Shown here piece by piece: positions 21,261 through 29,128 of a stretch of 31,869 nt of DNA; position 1 is the first letter of the stretch, and each line of letters starts with the position of its first letter. Source of the stretch: Pseudomonas sp. (GTDB lineage Bacteria; Pseudomonadota; Gammaproteobacteria; Pseudomonadales; Pseudomonadaceae); NCBI RefSeq assembly GCF_030147005.1, contig NZ_JASLAW010000130.1, positions 1 through 31,869 on the forward strand, in the 5' to 3' direction. The position numbers and the translations under genes are program-made. Under the pieces are notes generated by a model. The model was given only the letters and a program-made list of their open reading frames with translations. It made no database searches and was not told the DNA's origin.

Positions 21261-22202
21261 ATGAGTAAAAACAGGTACCCCCGATTACTAGGCTTTTTGC
21301 CGCTGCTTGGCATGATGTTAATGCTGGGAGGCTGCAAGTGGACCTTGCTCGACCCAAAAGGACAGGTCGGTCTGGATGAACGAAACCTGATCATCACCGC
21401 CACCCTGCTGATGCTGCTGGTCGTGGTCCCTGTGATCATCATGACCTTCGCCTTCGCCTGGAAATACCGCGCATCCAACACCAGCGCCACCTACGCGCCG
21501 AAGTGGTCGCACTCCACCAAGATCGAAATCGCGGTGTGGCTGGTCCCGATCCTCATCATCGTTGCCCTGGGTTATGTGACCTACAAGTCCACCCACGCAC
21601 TGGACCCGTACCGCCCGCTGGAATCGGACGTCAAGCCGATCAACATCGAAGTGGTCGCGCTGGACTGGAAGTGGCTGTTCATCTACCCGGACCTGGGTAT
21701 CGCCACTGTGAACCAGATTCGGTTCCCGGAGCACACGCCGCTTAACTTCAAGATCACCTCCGACGCCGTGATGAACTCGTTCTTCATCCCAGCCCTGGGC
21801 GGCCAGATCTATGCGATGGCAGGCATGCAGACCAAGCTGCACCTGATCGCCAACCAGAAAGCCGAAATGGAAGGCATCTCCGCCAACTACAGCGGCGCTG
21901 GCTTCACCGGCATGAAATTCAAAGCGATCTCGACGAGCCAGGAAGAATTTGACGCCTGGGTAGCCGAAGTCAAGGCCGCACCTAAACAGCTTGATCAAGC
22001 TGAATACGACGCCCTGACCAAACCAAGCCAGAACAACCCTGTCGCGCTGTACTCCGCGTTTGAGCCGAACCTGTTTCAGAAAATCGTCGACAAGTACGAA
22101 GGTATGAAGCCAGGCAAGCCGGTCAAGCACGAGAAGAAAGAAGTGGCCGTGGTTGAAGGTTCTGACACGGGCTCGCATTCAACTGCTGGGGCAGAGGAGT
22201 AA
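21261..22202 (+). CDS. cyoA: Cytochrome bo3 ubiquinol oxidase subunit II
   Basis: This 313-residue subunit II is a lipoprotein, with a signal peptide ending in the lipobox LGGC and Cys25 as the lipidated residue. Two transmembrane helices follow (about 42-70 and 85-110), then a periplasmic cupredoxin domain without the CuA ligands, as expected for a quinol oxidase. VVALDWKWLFIYPDLGIATVNQ and the CyoA C-terminal region are recognisable. The enzyme oxidises ubiquinol and pumps protons at high oxygen. ATG 21261 gives the correct lipoprotein start; upstream codons do not. It is the first gene of cyoABCDE and 3 nt from cyoB. Confidence 0.97.
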   Translation: MSKNRYPRLLGFLPLLGMMLMLGGCKWTLLDPKGQVGLDERNLIITATLLMLLVVVPVIIMTFAFAWKYRASNTSATYAPKWSHSTKIEIAVWLVPILIIVALGYVTYKSTHALDPYRPLESDVKPINIEVVALDWKWLFIYPDLGIATVNQIRFPEHTPLNFKITSDAVMNSFFIPALGGQIYAMAGMQTKLHLIANQKAEMEGISANYSGAGFTGMKFKAISTSQEEFDAWVAEVKAAPKQLDQAEYDALTKPSQNNPVALYSAFEPNLFQKIVDKYEGMKPGKPVKHEKKEVAVVEGSDTGSHSTAGAEE

Positions 22203-22205
22203 ACG

Positions 22206-24224
22206 ATGTTTGGTAAATTAAGTTGGGATGCGGTCCCGTTCCACGAGCCGATTGTGATGATTACCATCGCCATGATCGCGCTGGGTGGTCTGGCACTGTT
22301 TGCAGGTATCACGTACTTCAAGAAGTGGACCTACCTGTGGACCGAGTGGCTGACGTCGGTCGACCACAAGAAAATCGGCGTCATGTACGTCATCGTTGCC
22401 ATGGTCATGCTGCTGCGTGGCTTTGCCGACGCCATCATGATGCGTACCCAGTTGGCCATGGCCACCGAGGGTTCGCCTGGCTACCTGCCGCCTGAACACT
22501 ATGACCAGATCTTCACCGCCCACGGTGTGATCATGATCATCTTCATGGCGATGCCATTCTTCACCGGCTTGATGAACCTTGCCTTGCCGCTGCAGATCGG
22601 TGCGCGTGACGTTGCCTACCCGTTCCTGAACTCCCTGAGCTTCTGGCTGCTGGTGTCCGGCGTGGTGCTGATCAACGTGTCCCTGGGCGTTGGCGAATTC
22701 GCCAAGACCGGTTGGGTTGCGTATCCGCCATTGTCGGGGCTGCAATACAGTCCGGGCGTGGGTGTGGACTACTACATCTGGGCCCTGCAGTTATCAGGAC
22801 TCGGGACGACATTGACGGGGGTCAACTTCCTGGCCACCGTGCTGAAAATGCGCGCCCCTGGCATGAAACTGATGGACATGCCGATCTTCACCTGGACCTG
22901 CACCTGGGCAAACGTCCTGATCGTGGCTTCGTTCCCGATCCTGGCCGCTACCATGGCGCTGCTGTCGCTTGACCGTTACCTGGATTTCCACATTTTCACC
23001 AATGAACTTGGTGGCAATCCAATGATGTACGTGAACCTGTTCTGGGCATGGGGTCACCCTGAGGTGTACATCCTGATCCTGCCGGCGTTCGGTATCTTCT
23101 CCGAAGTGATCTCGACCTTTACCGGCAAGCGCCTGTTCGGTCACCACTCGATGGTCTACGCCTCCGGCGCGATCTCCGTACTGGGCTTCATGGTGTGGCT
23201 GCACCACTTCTTCACCATGGGTTCGGGGGCCAGCGTCAACGCCTTCTTCGGCCTGGCGACGATGCTGATTTCCATCCCGACGGGGGTGAAGCTATTCAAC
23301 TGGCTGTTCACCATCTACCACGGTCGTTTGCGCATGACCAGCCAGGTTCTGTGGACCCTGGGCTTCATGGTGACCTTCGCCATCGGCGGCATGACCGGCG
23401 TACTGCTGGCCATTCCGGGTGCTGACTTCGTACTGCACAACAGCCTGTTCGTGATCGCTCACTTCCACAACGTGATCATCGGCGGCGCGGTATTCGGTTA
23501 CATCGCAGGCTTCAGCTTCTACTTCCCGAAAGCGTTCGGCTTCAAGCTGCACGAAGGTTGGGGCAAGGCTGCATTCTGGCTGTGGATCTCGGGCTTCTTC
23601 GTCGCGTTCATGCCGCTCTATGCACTGGGCTTCATGGGCATGACCCGTCGTCTGAACGCCACCACCAACCCTGAGTGGGTGCCGTACCTGTACGTCGCCA
23701 TGTTCGGTGCGTTGATGATCGCTGCAGGTATCGCCTGCCAGCTGATCCAGTTGTATGTCAGCGTGCGTGACCGCAAGCAGAACATGTGCGAGTCCGGCGA
23801 CCCGTGGAACGGCCACACTCTGGAATGGTCGACCTCGTCGCCGCCACCGTTCTACAACTTCGCTGTGATCCCTACCGCGAACACCATCGATGCGTTCACC
23901 GAAGCCAAGGAAGACGGTACTGCGTACCAGAAGCCCAAGCACTACGAGCCGATCCACATGCCAAACAACACCGCCACCGGCGTGGTGATGGGTGCGCTGT
24001 TGACCGTGTTCGGTTTCGCGATGATCTGGCACATCTGGTGGCTGGCAATCGCGAGCCTGGTGGGCACTATCGGTTACTTCATCATTCACGCTGCCCGTGA
24101 TGATCAAGGCTACATGGTGCCGGTCGAAACGATCGAACGCATCGAAGCCGAGCAGCACGCTCGCCTGGTAGCCGAGAAGAAGATTCCGGCCAACCGTGTA
24201 GAAACCTCGTTGGAACAGGCTTAA
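22206..24224 (+). CDS. cyoB: Cytochrome bo3 ubiquinol oxidase subunit I
   Basis: This 672-residue haem-copper oxidase subunit I has about 15 membrane helices. Ligands are His106 (FTAHG) and His420 (AHFHN) for low-spin haem b, His284 for CuB with cross-linked Tyr288 (WGHPEVY), His332/His333 for CuB (WLHHFF), and His418 for haem o. It reduces oxygen to water and pumps protons. Start and length agree with E. coli CyoB (663). It is 3 nt downstream of cyoA and 3 nt upstream of cyoC, fully co-transcribed. Residues and order are complete, with no sign of damage. Confidence 0.98.
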   Translation: MFGKLSWDAVPFHEPIVMITIAMIALGGLALFAGITYFKKWTYLWTEWLTSVDHKKIGVMYVIVAMVMLLRGFADAIMMRTQLAMATEGSPGYLPPEHYDQIFTAHGVIMIIFMAMPFFTGLMNLALPLQIGARDVAYPFLNSLSFWLLVSGVVLINVSLGVGEFAKTGWVAYPPLSGLQYSPGVGVDYYIWALQLSGLGTTLTGVNFLATVLKMRAPGMKLMDMPIFTWTCTWANVLIVASFPILAATMALLSLDRYLDFHIFTNELGGNPMMYVNLFWAWGHPEVYILILPAFGIFSEVISTFTGKRLFGHHSMVYASGAISVLGFMVWLHHFFTMGSGASVNAFFGLATMLISIPTGVKLFNWLFTIYHGRLRMTSQVLWTLGFMVTFAIGGMTGVLLAIPGADFVLHNSLFVIAHFHNVIIGGAVFGYIAGFSFYFPKAFGFKLHEGWGKAAFWLWISGFFVAFMPLYALGFMGMTRRLNATTNPEWVPYLYVAMFGALMIAAGIACQLIQLYVSVRDRKQNMCESGDPWNGHTLEWSTSSPPPFYNFAVIPTANTIDAFTEAKEDGTAYQKPKHYEPIHMPNNTATGVVMGALLTVFGFAMIWHIWWLAIASLVGTIGYFIIHAARDDQGYMVPVETIERIEAEQHARLVAEKKIPANRVETSLEQA

Positions 24225-24227
24225 ACC

Positions 24228-24854
24228 ATGTCGAACTTAGTGACCAATGCTGGACACGCCCATGTCGATGACCATGGGCACGATGACCATCACCACGACT
24301 CGGGGCCAATAACCGTCTTCGGTTTCTGGCTCTACCTGATGACCGACTGCATCTTGTTTGCGTCGATCTTCGCGGTGTACGCGGTACTGGTAAATAACGT
24401 AGCGGGTGGCCCGTCGGGCCACGACATCTTCGAACTGCCTTACGTGCTCGGCGAAACCGCCTTGCTGTTGTTCAGTTCGATCACCTACGGCTTCGCCATG
24501 TTGGCCTTCTACAAGGGCAACAAGAAGGGCGTGCTGAGCTGGCTGGGCCTGACCTTCCTGTTCGGCCTGGGCTTCATCGGCATGGAGATCAACGAGTTCC
24601 ACCTGCTGATCTCCGAAGGCTACGGCCCGCACCGTTCCGGTTTCCTGTCGGCATTCTTCACGCTGGTCGGTACCCACGGTCTGCACGTATCCGCCGGCCT
24701 GCTGTGGATGGCGGTGATGATGTATCAGGTCAATAAACACGGCCTGACCAACACCAACAAGACCCGCCTGAGCTGCCTGAGCCTGTTCTGGCACTTCCTG
24801 GACGTGGTCTGGATCTGCGTATTCACCGTCGTTTACTTGATGGGGACTCTGTAA
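24228..24854 (+). CDS. cyoC: Cytochrome bo3 ubiquinol oxidase subunit III
   Basis: This 208-residue integral membrane subunit has five helices. A His-rich cytoplasmic N-terminus (HAHVDDHGHDDHHHD) precedes FGFWLYLMTDCILFASIFAVY, the typical CyoC first helix; GLHVSAGLLWM and FWHFLDVVWICVFT follow. Subunit III stabilises the catalytic core. Its TAA overlaps the ATG of cyoD by one base. The His-rich tail is common in this genus. Confidence 0.97.
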   Translation: MSNLVTNAGHAHVDDHGHDDHHHDSGPITVFGFWLYLMTDCILFASIFAVYAVLVNNVAGGPSGHDIFELPYVLGETALLLFSSITYGFAMLAFYKGNKKGVLSWLGLTFLFGLGFIGMEINEFHLLISEGYGPHRSGFLSAFFTLVGTHGLHVSAGLLWMAVMMYQVNKHGLTNTNKTRLSCLSLFWHFLDVVWICVFTVVYLMGTL

Positions 24855-25189
24855 TGGCTAATGCACACTCCCATGACAGCCACGATTCAAGCCACGGCAG
24901 CGTAAAGTCTTACGCCATCGGCTTCATCCTGTCGGTCATCCTGACCCTGATCCCGTTCGGCCTGGTGATGTACCCCACCTTGCCGAAGTCGATCACCTTG
25001 ATGATCGTCCTGGCGTTTGCGGTGATTCAGGTCCTGGTTCACCTGGTGTACTTCCTGCACCTGGATCGTTCCAAAGAGCAGCGCGAGAACGTGATTGCGT
25101 TTGTGTTCGCAGGCCTGGTGATTGTTCTGCTGGTTGGTCTGTCGCTGTGGATCATGTTCAGCATCCACACCTACATGATGGCGAAGTGA
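24854..25189 (+). CDS. cyoD: Cytochrome bo3 ubiquinol oxidase subunit IV
   Basis: This 111-residue small subunit has three membrane helices (about 20-42, 47-70, 83-105) after a His/Ser-rich N-terminus. LVHLVYFLHLDRSKEQRENV is the family signature. It assists assembly and copper/haem insertion in subunit I. The start overlaps the cyoC stop (TAATG), so translation is coupled; cyoE follows after 11 nt. Confidence 0.96.
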   Translation: MANAHSHDSHDSSHGSVKSYAIGFILSVILTLIPFGLVMYPTLPKSITLMIVLAFAVIQVLVHLVYFLHLDRSKEQRENVIAFVFAGLVIVLLVGLSLWIMFSIHTYMMAK

Positions 25190-25200
25190 GGTAAAACCCG

Positions 25201-26088
25201 ATGTCGCTTAAGCACTTTATCCAAATCACCAAACCGGGGATCATTTTCGGTAACGTGCTTTCTGTGGCGGGCGGTTTCTTCCTGGCCTCCAAGGGACATG
25301 TCGATCTGGCCATCTTCCTGGCTGCAATGATCGGTACGTCCCTGGTGGTTGCTTCCGGTTGCGTGTTCAACAACTGCATCGACCGTGACATCGACATCAA
25401 GATGGAGCGCACCAAGAATCGCGTGTTGGTCCAGGGCCTTATCTCCCTGAAACTGGCACTGATCTTCGCGACCGTCCTGGGTGTTGCGGGCGTGGTGTTG
25501 TTGTACAAGGTGGCCAACCCGCTGGCGGCGCTGTTTGCCGTGATCGGTTTTGTCATCTACGTCGGCCTCTACAGCCTCTACCTCAAGCGCAAGTCGGTAC
25601 ACGGCACGTTGGTGGGCAGTCTGTCGGGGGCGATGCCGCCGGTGATTGGTTATGTGGCTGTAACCAATAGCTTCGACATGGCCGCGCTGGTGCTGCTGGT
25701 GATGTTCAGCCTGTGGCAGATGCCGCATTCCTACGCCATCGCGATTTTCCGCTTCAATGACTACCTGGCTGCTTCGATTCCGGTTCTGCCGGTCAAGCGT
25801 GGCATCCAGGTGGCCAAGAAACACATCCTGCTCTACATCCTGGCCTTCCTCGTGGCGACCTTGATGTTGACCTTCAGTGGCTACGCCGGCATGAGCTACC
25901 TCGCCGTTGCCGCCGCCATGGGCATGTACTGGTTGTACATGGCCTGGACCGGCTACAAGGCGGTGGACGACACCGTCTGGGCGCGCAAGCTGTTCGTGTT
26001 CTCGATCTTCACCATCACCGCGCTCAGCGTGATGATGTCCCTGGATTTCCAAGTACCGAAAGAGCTGTTGCTGACGTACGCACGCTGA
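25201..26088 (+). CDS. cyoE: Protohaem IX farnesyltransferase (haem O synthase)
   Basis: This 295-residue UbiA-family prenyltransferase has about eight or nine membrane helices. It adds a farnesyl group to protohaem to make haem O for CyoB. The Asp-rich prenyl-diphosphate motif is NNCIDRDIDIKMERTKNR (about 59-76). LVGSLSGAMPPVIGY and FRFNDYLAASIPVLPVKRG are the other conserved loops. It is the last gene of the operon, followed by a terminator. Confidence 0.96.
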   Translation: MSLKHFIQITKPGIIFGNVLSVAGGFFLASKGHVDLAIFLAAMIGTSLVVASGCVFNNCIDRDIDIKMERTKNRVLVQGLISLKLALIFATVLGVAGVVLLYKVANPLAALFAVIGFVIYVGLYSLYLKRKSVHGTLVGSLSGAMPPVIGYVAVTNSFDMAALVLLVMFSLWQMPHSYAIAIFRFNDYLAASIPVLPVKRGIQVAKKHILLYILAFLVATLMLTFSGYAGMSYLAVAAAMGMYWLYMAWTGYKAVDDTVWARKLFVFSIFTITALSVMMSLDFQVPKELLLTYAR

Positions 26089-26122
26089 GTGGTCTGAGCG
26101 GTAGCTTTTGAGTAGTAAACAG

Positions 26123-26153
26123 CCCCGCCTTCGCAAGAAGCGCGGGGTTTTTT
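26123..26153 (+). terminator. Intrinsic terminator of cyoABCDE
   Basis: CCCCG pairs with CGGGG, with an inner CTTC-GCAA-GAAG tetraloop stem, followed by six T residues (26148-26153). It lies 35 nt after the cyoE stop. Confidence 0.88.
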
Positions 26154-26203
26154 ATTGAGCGCTGCGCCAAACCGGATACGCTGCGTTATCGTTTACGTTT
26201 TTT

Positions 26204-26217
26204 GCGAGCAAGCTCGC
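26204..26217. repeat. Single REP-like palindrome upstream of queC
   Basis: GCGAGCAAGCTCGC is a perfect palindrome with the core of Pseudomonas REP elements, here without an inverted partner. It is 38 bases before queC. I examined the leader for a preQ1 riboswitch and saw none of the required A-rich tail. Confidence 0.5.
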
Positions 26218-26254
26218 TTTACACCCAAATTCTTCGAATTCAGGAAGCCAAGCA

Positions 26255-26953
26255 ATGCGTAAAAAAGCCGTTATGGTGTTCAGTGGCGGGCAGGATTCGA
26301 CCACCTGTCTGGTCCAGGCACTGCCGCTGTATGACGAAGTGCACTGCATTACGTTTGATTATGGGCAGCGTCACGTGGCGGAAATCGAAGTCGCCCGCAA
26401 GCTGGCCAAGCAACTGGGCGCCACCGTACACAAAGTGATGGATGTGTCGCTGCTCAATGAGCTGGCGATCAGCAGCCTGACCCGTGACAACATCCCCGTG
26501 CCGACCGTGAACAGCTCGGGCGAGAGCCTGCCGAGCACCTTCGTGCCGGGCCGCAATATCCTGTTCCTGACCCTGGCCGCGATCTACGCCTATCAAGTGA
26601 AGGCCCAGAGCGTCATCACCGGCGTCTGCGAAACCGACTTCTCGGGCTACCCGGATTGCCGCGATGAATTCGTCAAAGCGTTGAACCAGGCGCTCAAGCT
26701 GGGCATGGAATACGACGTGCGTCTGGACACCCCTTTGATGTGGCTGAACAAGGCCGAGACCTGGGCCCTGGCCGATTATCACGGGCAACTGGAACTGGTG
26801 CGCGAGCAGACGTTGACTTGCTACAACGGCATCATCGGCACCGGCTGTGGCGAGTGTGATGCGTGCAATCTGCGCGCCCGGGGCTTGAATGACTACCTGC
26901 AGGACAAGGCGAATGTCATGCAGAGCCTGAAGCACAAGTTGCAGCTGAAATAA
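26255..26953 (+). CDS. queC: 7-cyano-7-deazaguanine synthase QueC (enterobacterial type)
   Basis: This 232-residue PP-loop ATPase converts 7-carboxy-7-deazaguanine and ammonia to preQ0 in queuosine synthesis. SGGQDS (10-15) is the ATP loop. The zinc site is Cys189, Cys198, Cys201 and Cys204 (CGECDACN). The sequence is very close to E. coli QueC as I recall it (TCLVQALPLYDEVHC, FVPGRNILFLTLAAIYAYQV, ITGVCETDFSGYPDCRDEF). The usual Pseudomonas QueC, next to queE and oprL, reads quite differently (SGGLDSATV), so this is probably a second, acquired copy. ATG 26255 has AGGA about 9 nt upstream. No other queuosine gene is nearby. Confidence 0.95.
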   Translation: MRKKAVMVFSGGQDSTTCLVQALPLYDEVHCITFDYGQRHVAEIEVARKLAKQLGATVHKVMDVSLLNELAISSLTRDNIPVPTVNSSGESLPSTFVPGRNILFLTLAAIYAYQVKAQSVITGVCETDFSGYPDCRDEFVKALNQALKLGMEYDVRLDTPLMWLNKAETWALADYHGQLELVREQTLTCYNGIIGTGCGECDACNLRARGLNDYLQDKANVMQSLKHKLQLK

Positions 26954-27134
26954 CATTGCTGGACGCGTCATGCCCGTTCCAGCCGTACACCGATCAAATT
27001 GCGGGGGCATGCCAGTTCAGGCGCGGTGCGCCGCGTTGGCTATCGGGTGATGCTAAATCGGACGACATGTACTTCGTCATACTCCTCTGTACGACTCGTA
27101 GGAATCCCCCGTCCGTCTACAAGGAGTAGTCACC

Positions 27135-28229
27135 ATGGTCAACGTCAGTCGTCGGTCCCTTCTCGCCCTGGGCGCAGCCTTGCCTGTTCTCGGGCATCTC
27201 GATTGGGCGGTCGCAAGCCCTGAACCGGCGGCCTCTGACTACGTATTGCTCAATTACAACGAAAGCCCTTATGGGCCGTCAAAAGCGGCGCTTGAAGCGA
27301 TGCAGCGTGGCAGTGCGGCAGCGGGGCGTTATCCCTACTCGCACATGTACGCCCTGGCGGCGCTGTTTGCCCGGCAGCAAGGTATTAACGAAGAGAACGT
27401 GGCGGTATTCGCCGGCTCCATGGCCGCTCTGCGCTATGCCGTGTTGGCCTTCACCAGCCCAACCCGTGGCGTGGTGATGGCCACGCCGTCCTACGAAGTT
27501 CCGCGCCAGGCGGCCGAGTCGAACAAGGCACCGGTACACGAAGTGAACCTCGATGCCCAGCATGCCCATGATGTACCGGCCATGCTCGCGGCTGATCCCC
27601 AGGCCGGCATGCTGTACCTGTGCAACCCCAACAACCCGACCGGCACCCTGACCTCGACCGAGGCTATCCGCCAGGCGCTGGCGAACAAACCCAAAGGCAG
27701 CGTGCTGGTGGTGGACGAAGCCTATATCGACTTCTGCGATGCCCCCAGTTGCGTGAGCTGGATCAAGGACCACGACGACCTGCTGGTGCTGCGCACCTTC
27801 TCCAAAATCTACGGCATGGCCGGCGCGCGCCTGGGCCTGGCCATCGGCCACCCGGCATTGCTGGAGCGGTTGGCGGTGTTCGGCGGCGACAACGTACCGG
27901 CCGGCGCCAGCCTGCTGGGCGCCCACGCCAGCCTGGAAGACGTCAAGCTGCTGGGCCAGCGCAAGGCGCTCAATGCCGGCTTGCGTGATGAAACTATCGC
28001 CTGGCTGAACGGACGGGGGTTTACCTGCACCGTGTCCCACAGCAACTGCTTCATGATCGACGTGAAACAACCGGCAGAGCCGGTGGTTGAACGGCTGGCG
28101 GCACAGAATGTGCTGGTTGGGCGGGTATGGGAAAACTGGCCGCAATGGGTGCGGGTGACGGTGGGCAATAAACAGGACATGCAGCGGTTTCGCGAGGCGT
28201 TCGCGGCGCAGGTCGCGCGCGTAGGCTGA
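27135..28229 (+). CDS. Tat-exported HisC-like PLP aminotransferase
   Basis: This 364-residue fold-type I aminotransferase resembles histidinol-phosphate aminotransferase: NYNESPYGPSKAALEAM, CNPNNPTGTLT (about 163-173), VVDEAYIDFC, and the PLP lysine Lys224 in TFSKIYGMAGARLG. Unlike true HisC it carries a twin-arginine signal, SRRSLLALGAALPVL (5-19), probably cut near AVA-SPEP (27). It should therefore fold with PLP in the cytoplasm and work in the periplasm. PvdN is a known periplasmic PLP enzyme in fluorescent pseudomonads but belongs to a different family. The substrate is unknown. ATG 27135 follows AAGGAG by 8 nt, and the signal confirms the start. It is preceded by a 180-nt gap, so it has its own promoter. 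Confidence 0.88.
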   Translation: MVNVSRRSLLALGAALPVLGHLDWAVASPEPAASDYVLLNYNESPYGPSKAALEAMQRGSAAAGRYPYSHMYALAALFARQQGINEENVAVFAGSMAALRYAVLAFTSPTRGVVMATPSYEVPRQAAESNKAPVHEVNLDAQHAHDVPAMLAADPQAGMLYLCNPNNPTGTLTSTEAIRQALANKPKGSVLVVDEAYIDFCDAPSCVSWIKDHDDLLVLRTFSKIYGMAGARLGLAIGHPALLERLAVFGGDNVPAGASLLGAHASLEDVKLLGQRKALNAGLRDETIAWLNGRGFTCTVSHSNCFMIDVKQPAEPVVERLAAQNVLVGRVWENWPQWVRVTVGNKQDMQRFREAFAAQVARVG

Positions 28230-28235
28230 AACACA

Positions 28236-28271
28236 CAAAACAAAAACTGTGGGAGCAGGCCCCTCCCACAG
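28236..28271 (-). terminator. Minus-strand terminator with an alternative overlapping hairpin
   Basis: CTGTGGGAG (28247-28255) pairs with CTCCCACAG (28263-28271); on the minus strand the stem is followed by a T-rich tail (TTTTTGTTTTG, 28246-28236). It serves the leftward gene ending at 28299. An alternative 10-bp stem, AGCAGGCCCC (28254-28263) with GGGGCCTGCT (28272-28281), cannot coexist with the first. Confidence 0.75.
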
Positions 28272-28298
28272 GGGGCCTGCTGTGTTGCCGTCAACGCG

Positions 28299-29015
28299 TT
28301 ACTGCTGGGCGATGCTGTACCCGTCAAACGCAGTTTGTTGCTGTAGCGCAGTGATCACGCTCTTGCGGCTCAGCGGCTGTTCAGTACCCGCATTATCCAC
28401 AAAGCTTTCCACGTCCGGCTCGGCTTCCTCGCCCTCGCCAACAAAGTTGAACCCCAGGAATTCGAACGCTTCACGGTCGACGTTGAGTTTGGAGCGCGGC
28501 GTGCGCAGCGGCAGGGTGACGCTGATGCCATCCTTGCTGATCACAAACACCTCGGCTTCTTTCTTGGCGCGTGCGGCTTTGTTCTTGCCGGCGCTTGGGT
28601 GGCTGATGGCCTGGTGCGACTGGTTCAGCACCTTGAGGGCCAGGCCGTAAAGCAGCTCCTGGAATTGGGGGTCGTCCTTGAAGCTGGACAGAATGCGGCT
28701 GATGGAAAACTTGCTGCTCAGGTCTTCCAAGGCGGCGTTGTCGGCGGCTTCGGCATCCTTCAATTGCTTGAGCTGGCCCATCAGGTCGTAGGCCGTGTCA
28801 TCGTCGAAGGCGTCGTGGGCCTGACGGATAGCCACGCGCAGCTCGCGGATCTGGTCGCTTTCCCTGGAGGTGTGAAACGCGTCCAGCACCATTTCGCTGA
28901 TGATCTTGGCCGCTGGCAGATGCTGTGAAAGATTGATGGCGTTTTCGTACTCGGCTTTGGCGTGCGAGACGACTACGGAGGCTTCGGCGGATTCAGCGGT
29001 GTACGAATCGGACAT
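28299..29015 (-). CDS. Conserved-looking hypothetical protein, 238 residues
   Basis: I do not recognise this protein. It is soluble, acidic and largely helical in residues 1-140 (AKAEYENAINLSQHLPAAKI, QIRELRVAIRQAHDAFDDDT, LMGQLKQLKDAEAADNAALEDL). A basic linker (AGKNKAARAKKEAE, about 140-155) and a beta-rich part (VFVISKDGISVTLPLRTPRS) precede an acidic C-terminus. There is no signal peptide or membrane helix. The basic linker recalls nucleic-acid-binding linkers, but no domain supports that. The start at 29015 lacks a strong ribosome site. It lies 113 nt downstream of the class III aminotransferase and has a terminator after it. Codon use is normal for the window. Confidence 0.75.
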   Translation of the reverse strand: MSDSYTAESAEASVVVSHAKAEYENAINLSQHLPAAKIISEMVLDAFHTSRESDQIRELRVAIRQAHDAFDDDTAYDLMGQLKQLKDAEAADNAALEDLSSKFSISRILSSFKDDPQFQELLYGLALKVLNQSHQAISHPSAGKNKAARAKKEAEVFVISKDGISVTLPLRTPRSKLNVDREAFEFLGFNFVGEGEEAEPDVESFVDNAGTEQPLSRKSVITALQQQTAFDGYSIAQQ

Positions 29016-29128
29016 TGAAATTTCACTACTTCAGTAAACGGGAGAGACAAAAAAACGTCGGGCATTTTCAGCGGGCAGGGGAGTCAGGTCAAGGCGTCAG
29101 CGTCAGCAGGCTCTGCGAGCGCAGGCGA

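Noticed and set aside
21261..21275. A-R-N-like bases after the cyoA start (AGTAAAAACAGG)
   Set aside because: Resembles an Hfq motif but lacks a full AAnAAnAA match, so I did not call a Crc site.
26160..26254. Possible preQ1 riboswitch before queC
   Set aside because: A small palindrome and a TACACCC string are present, but the A-rich tail and pseudoknot pairing of preQ1-I are absent; the palindrome is a REP core.
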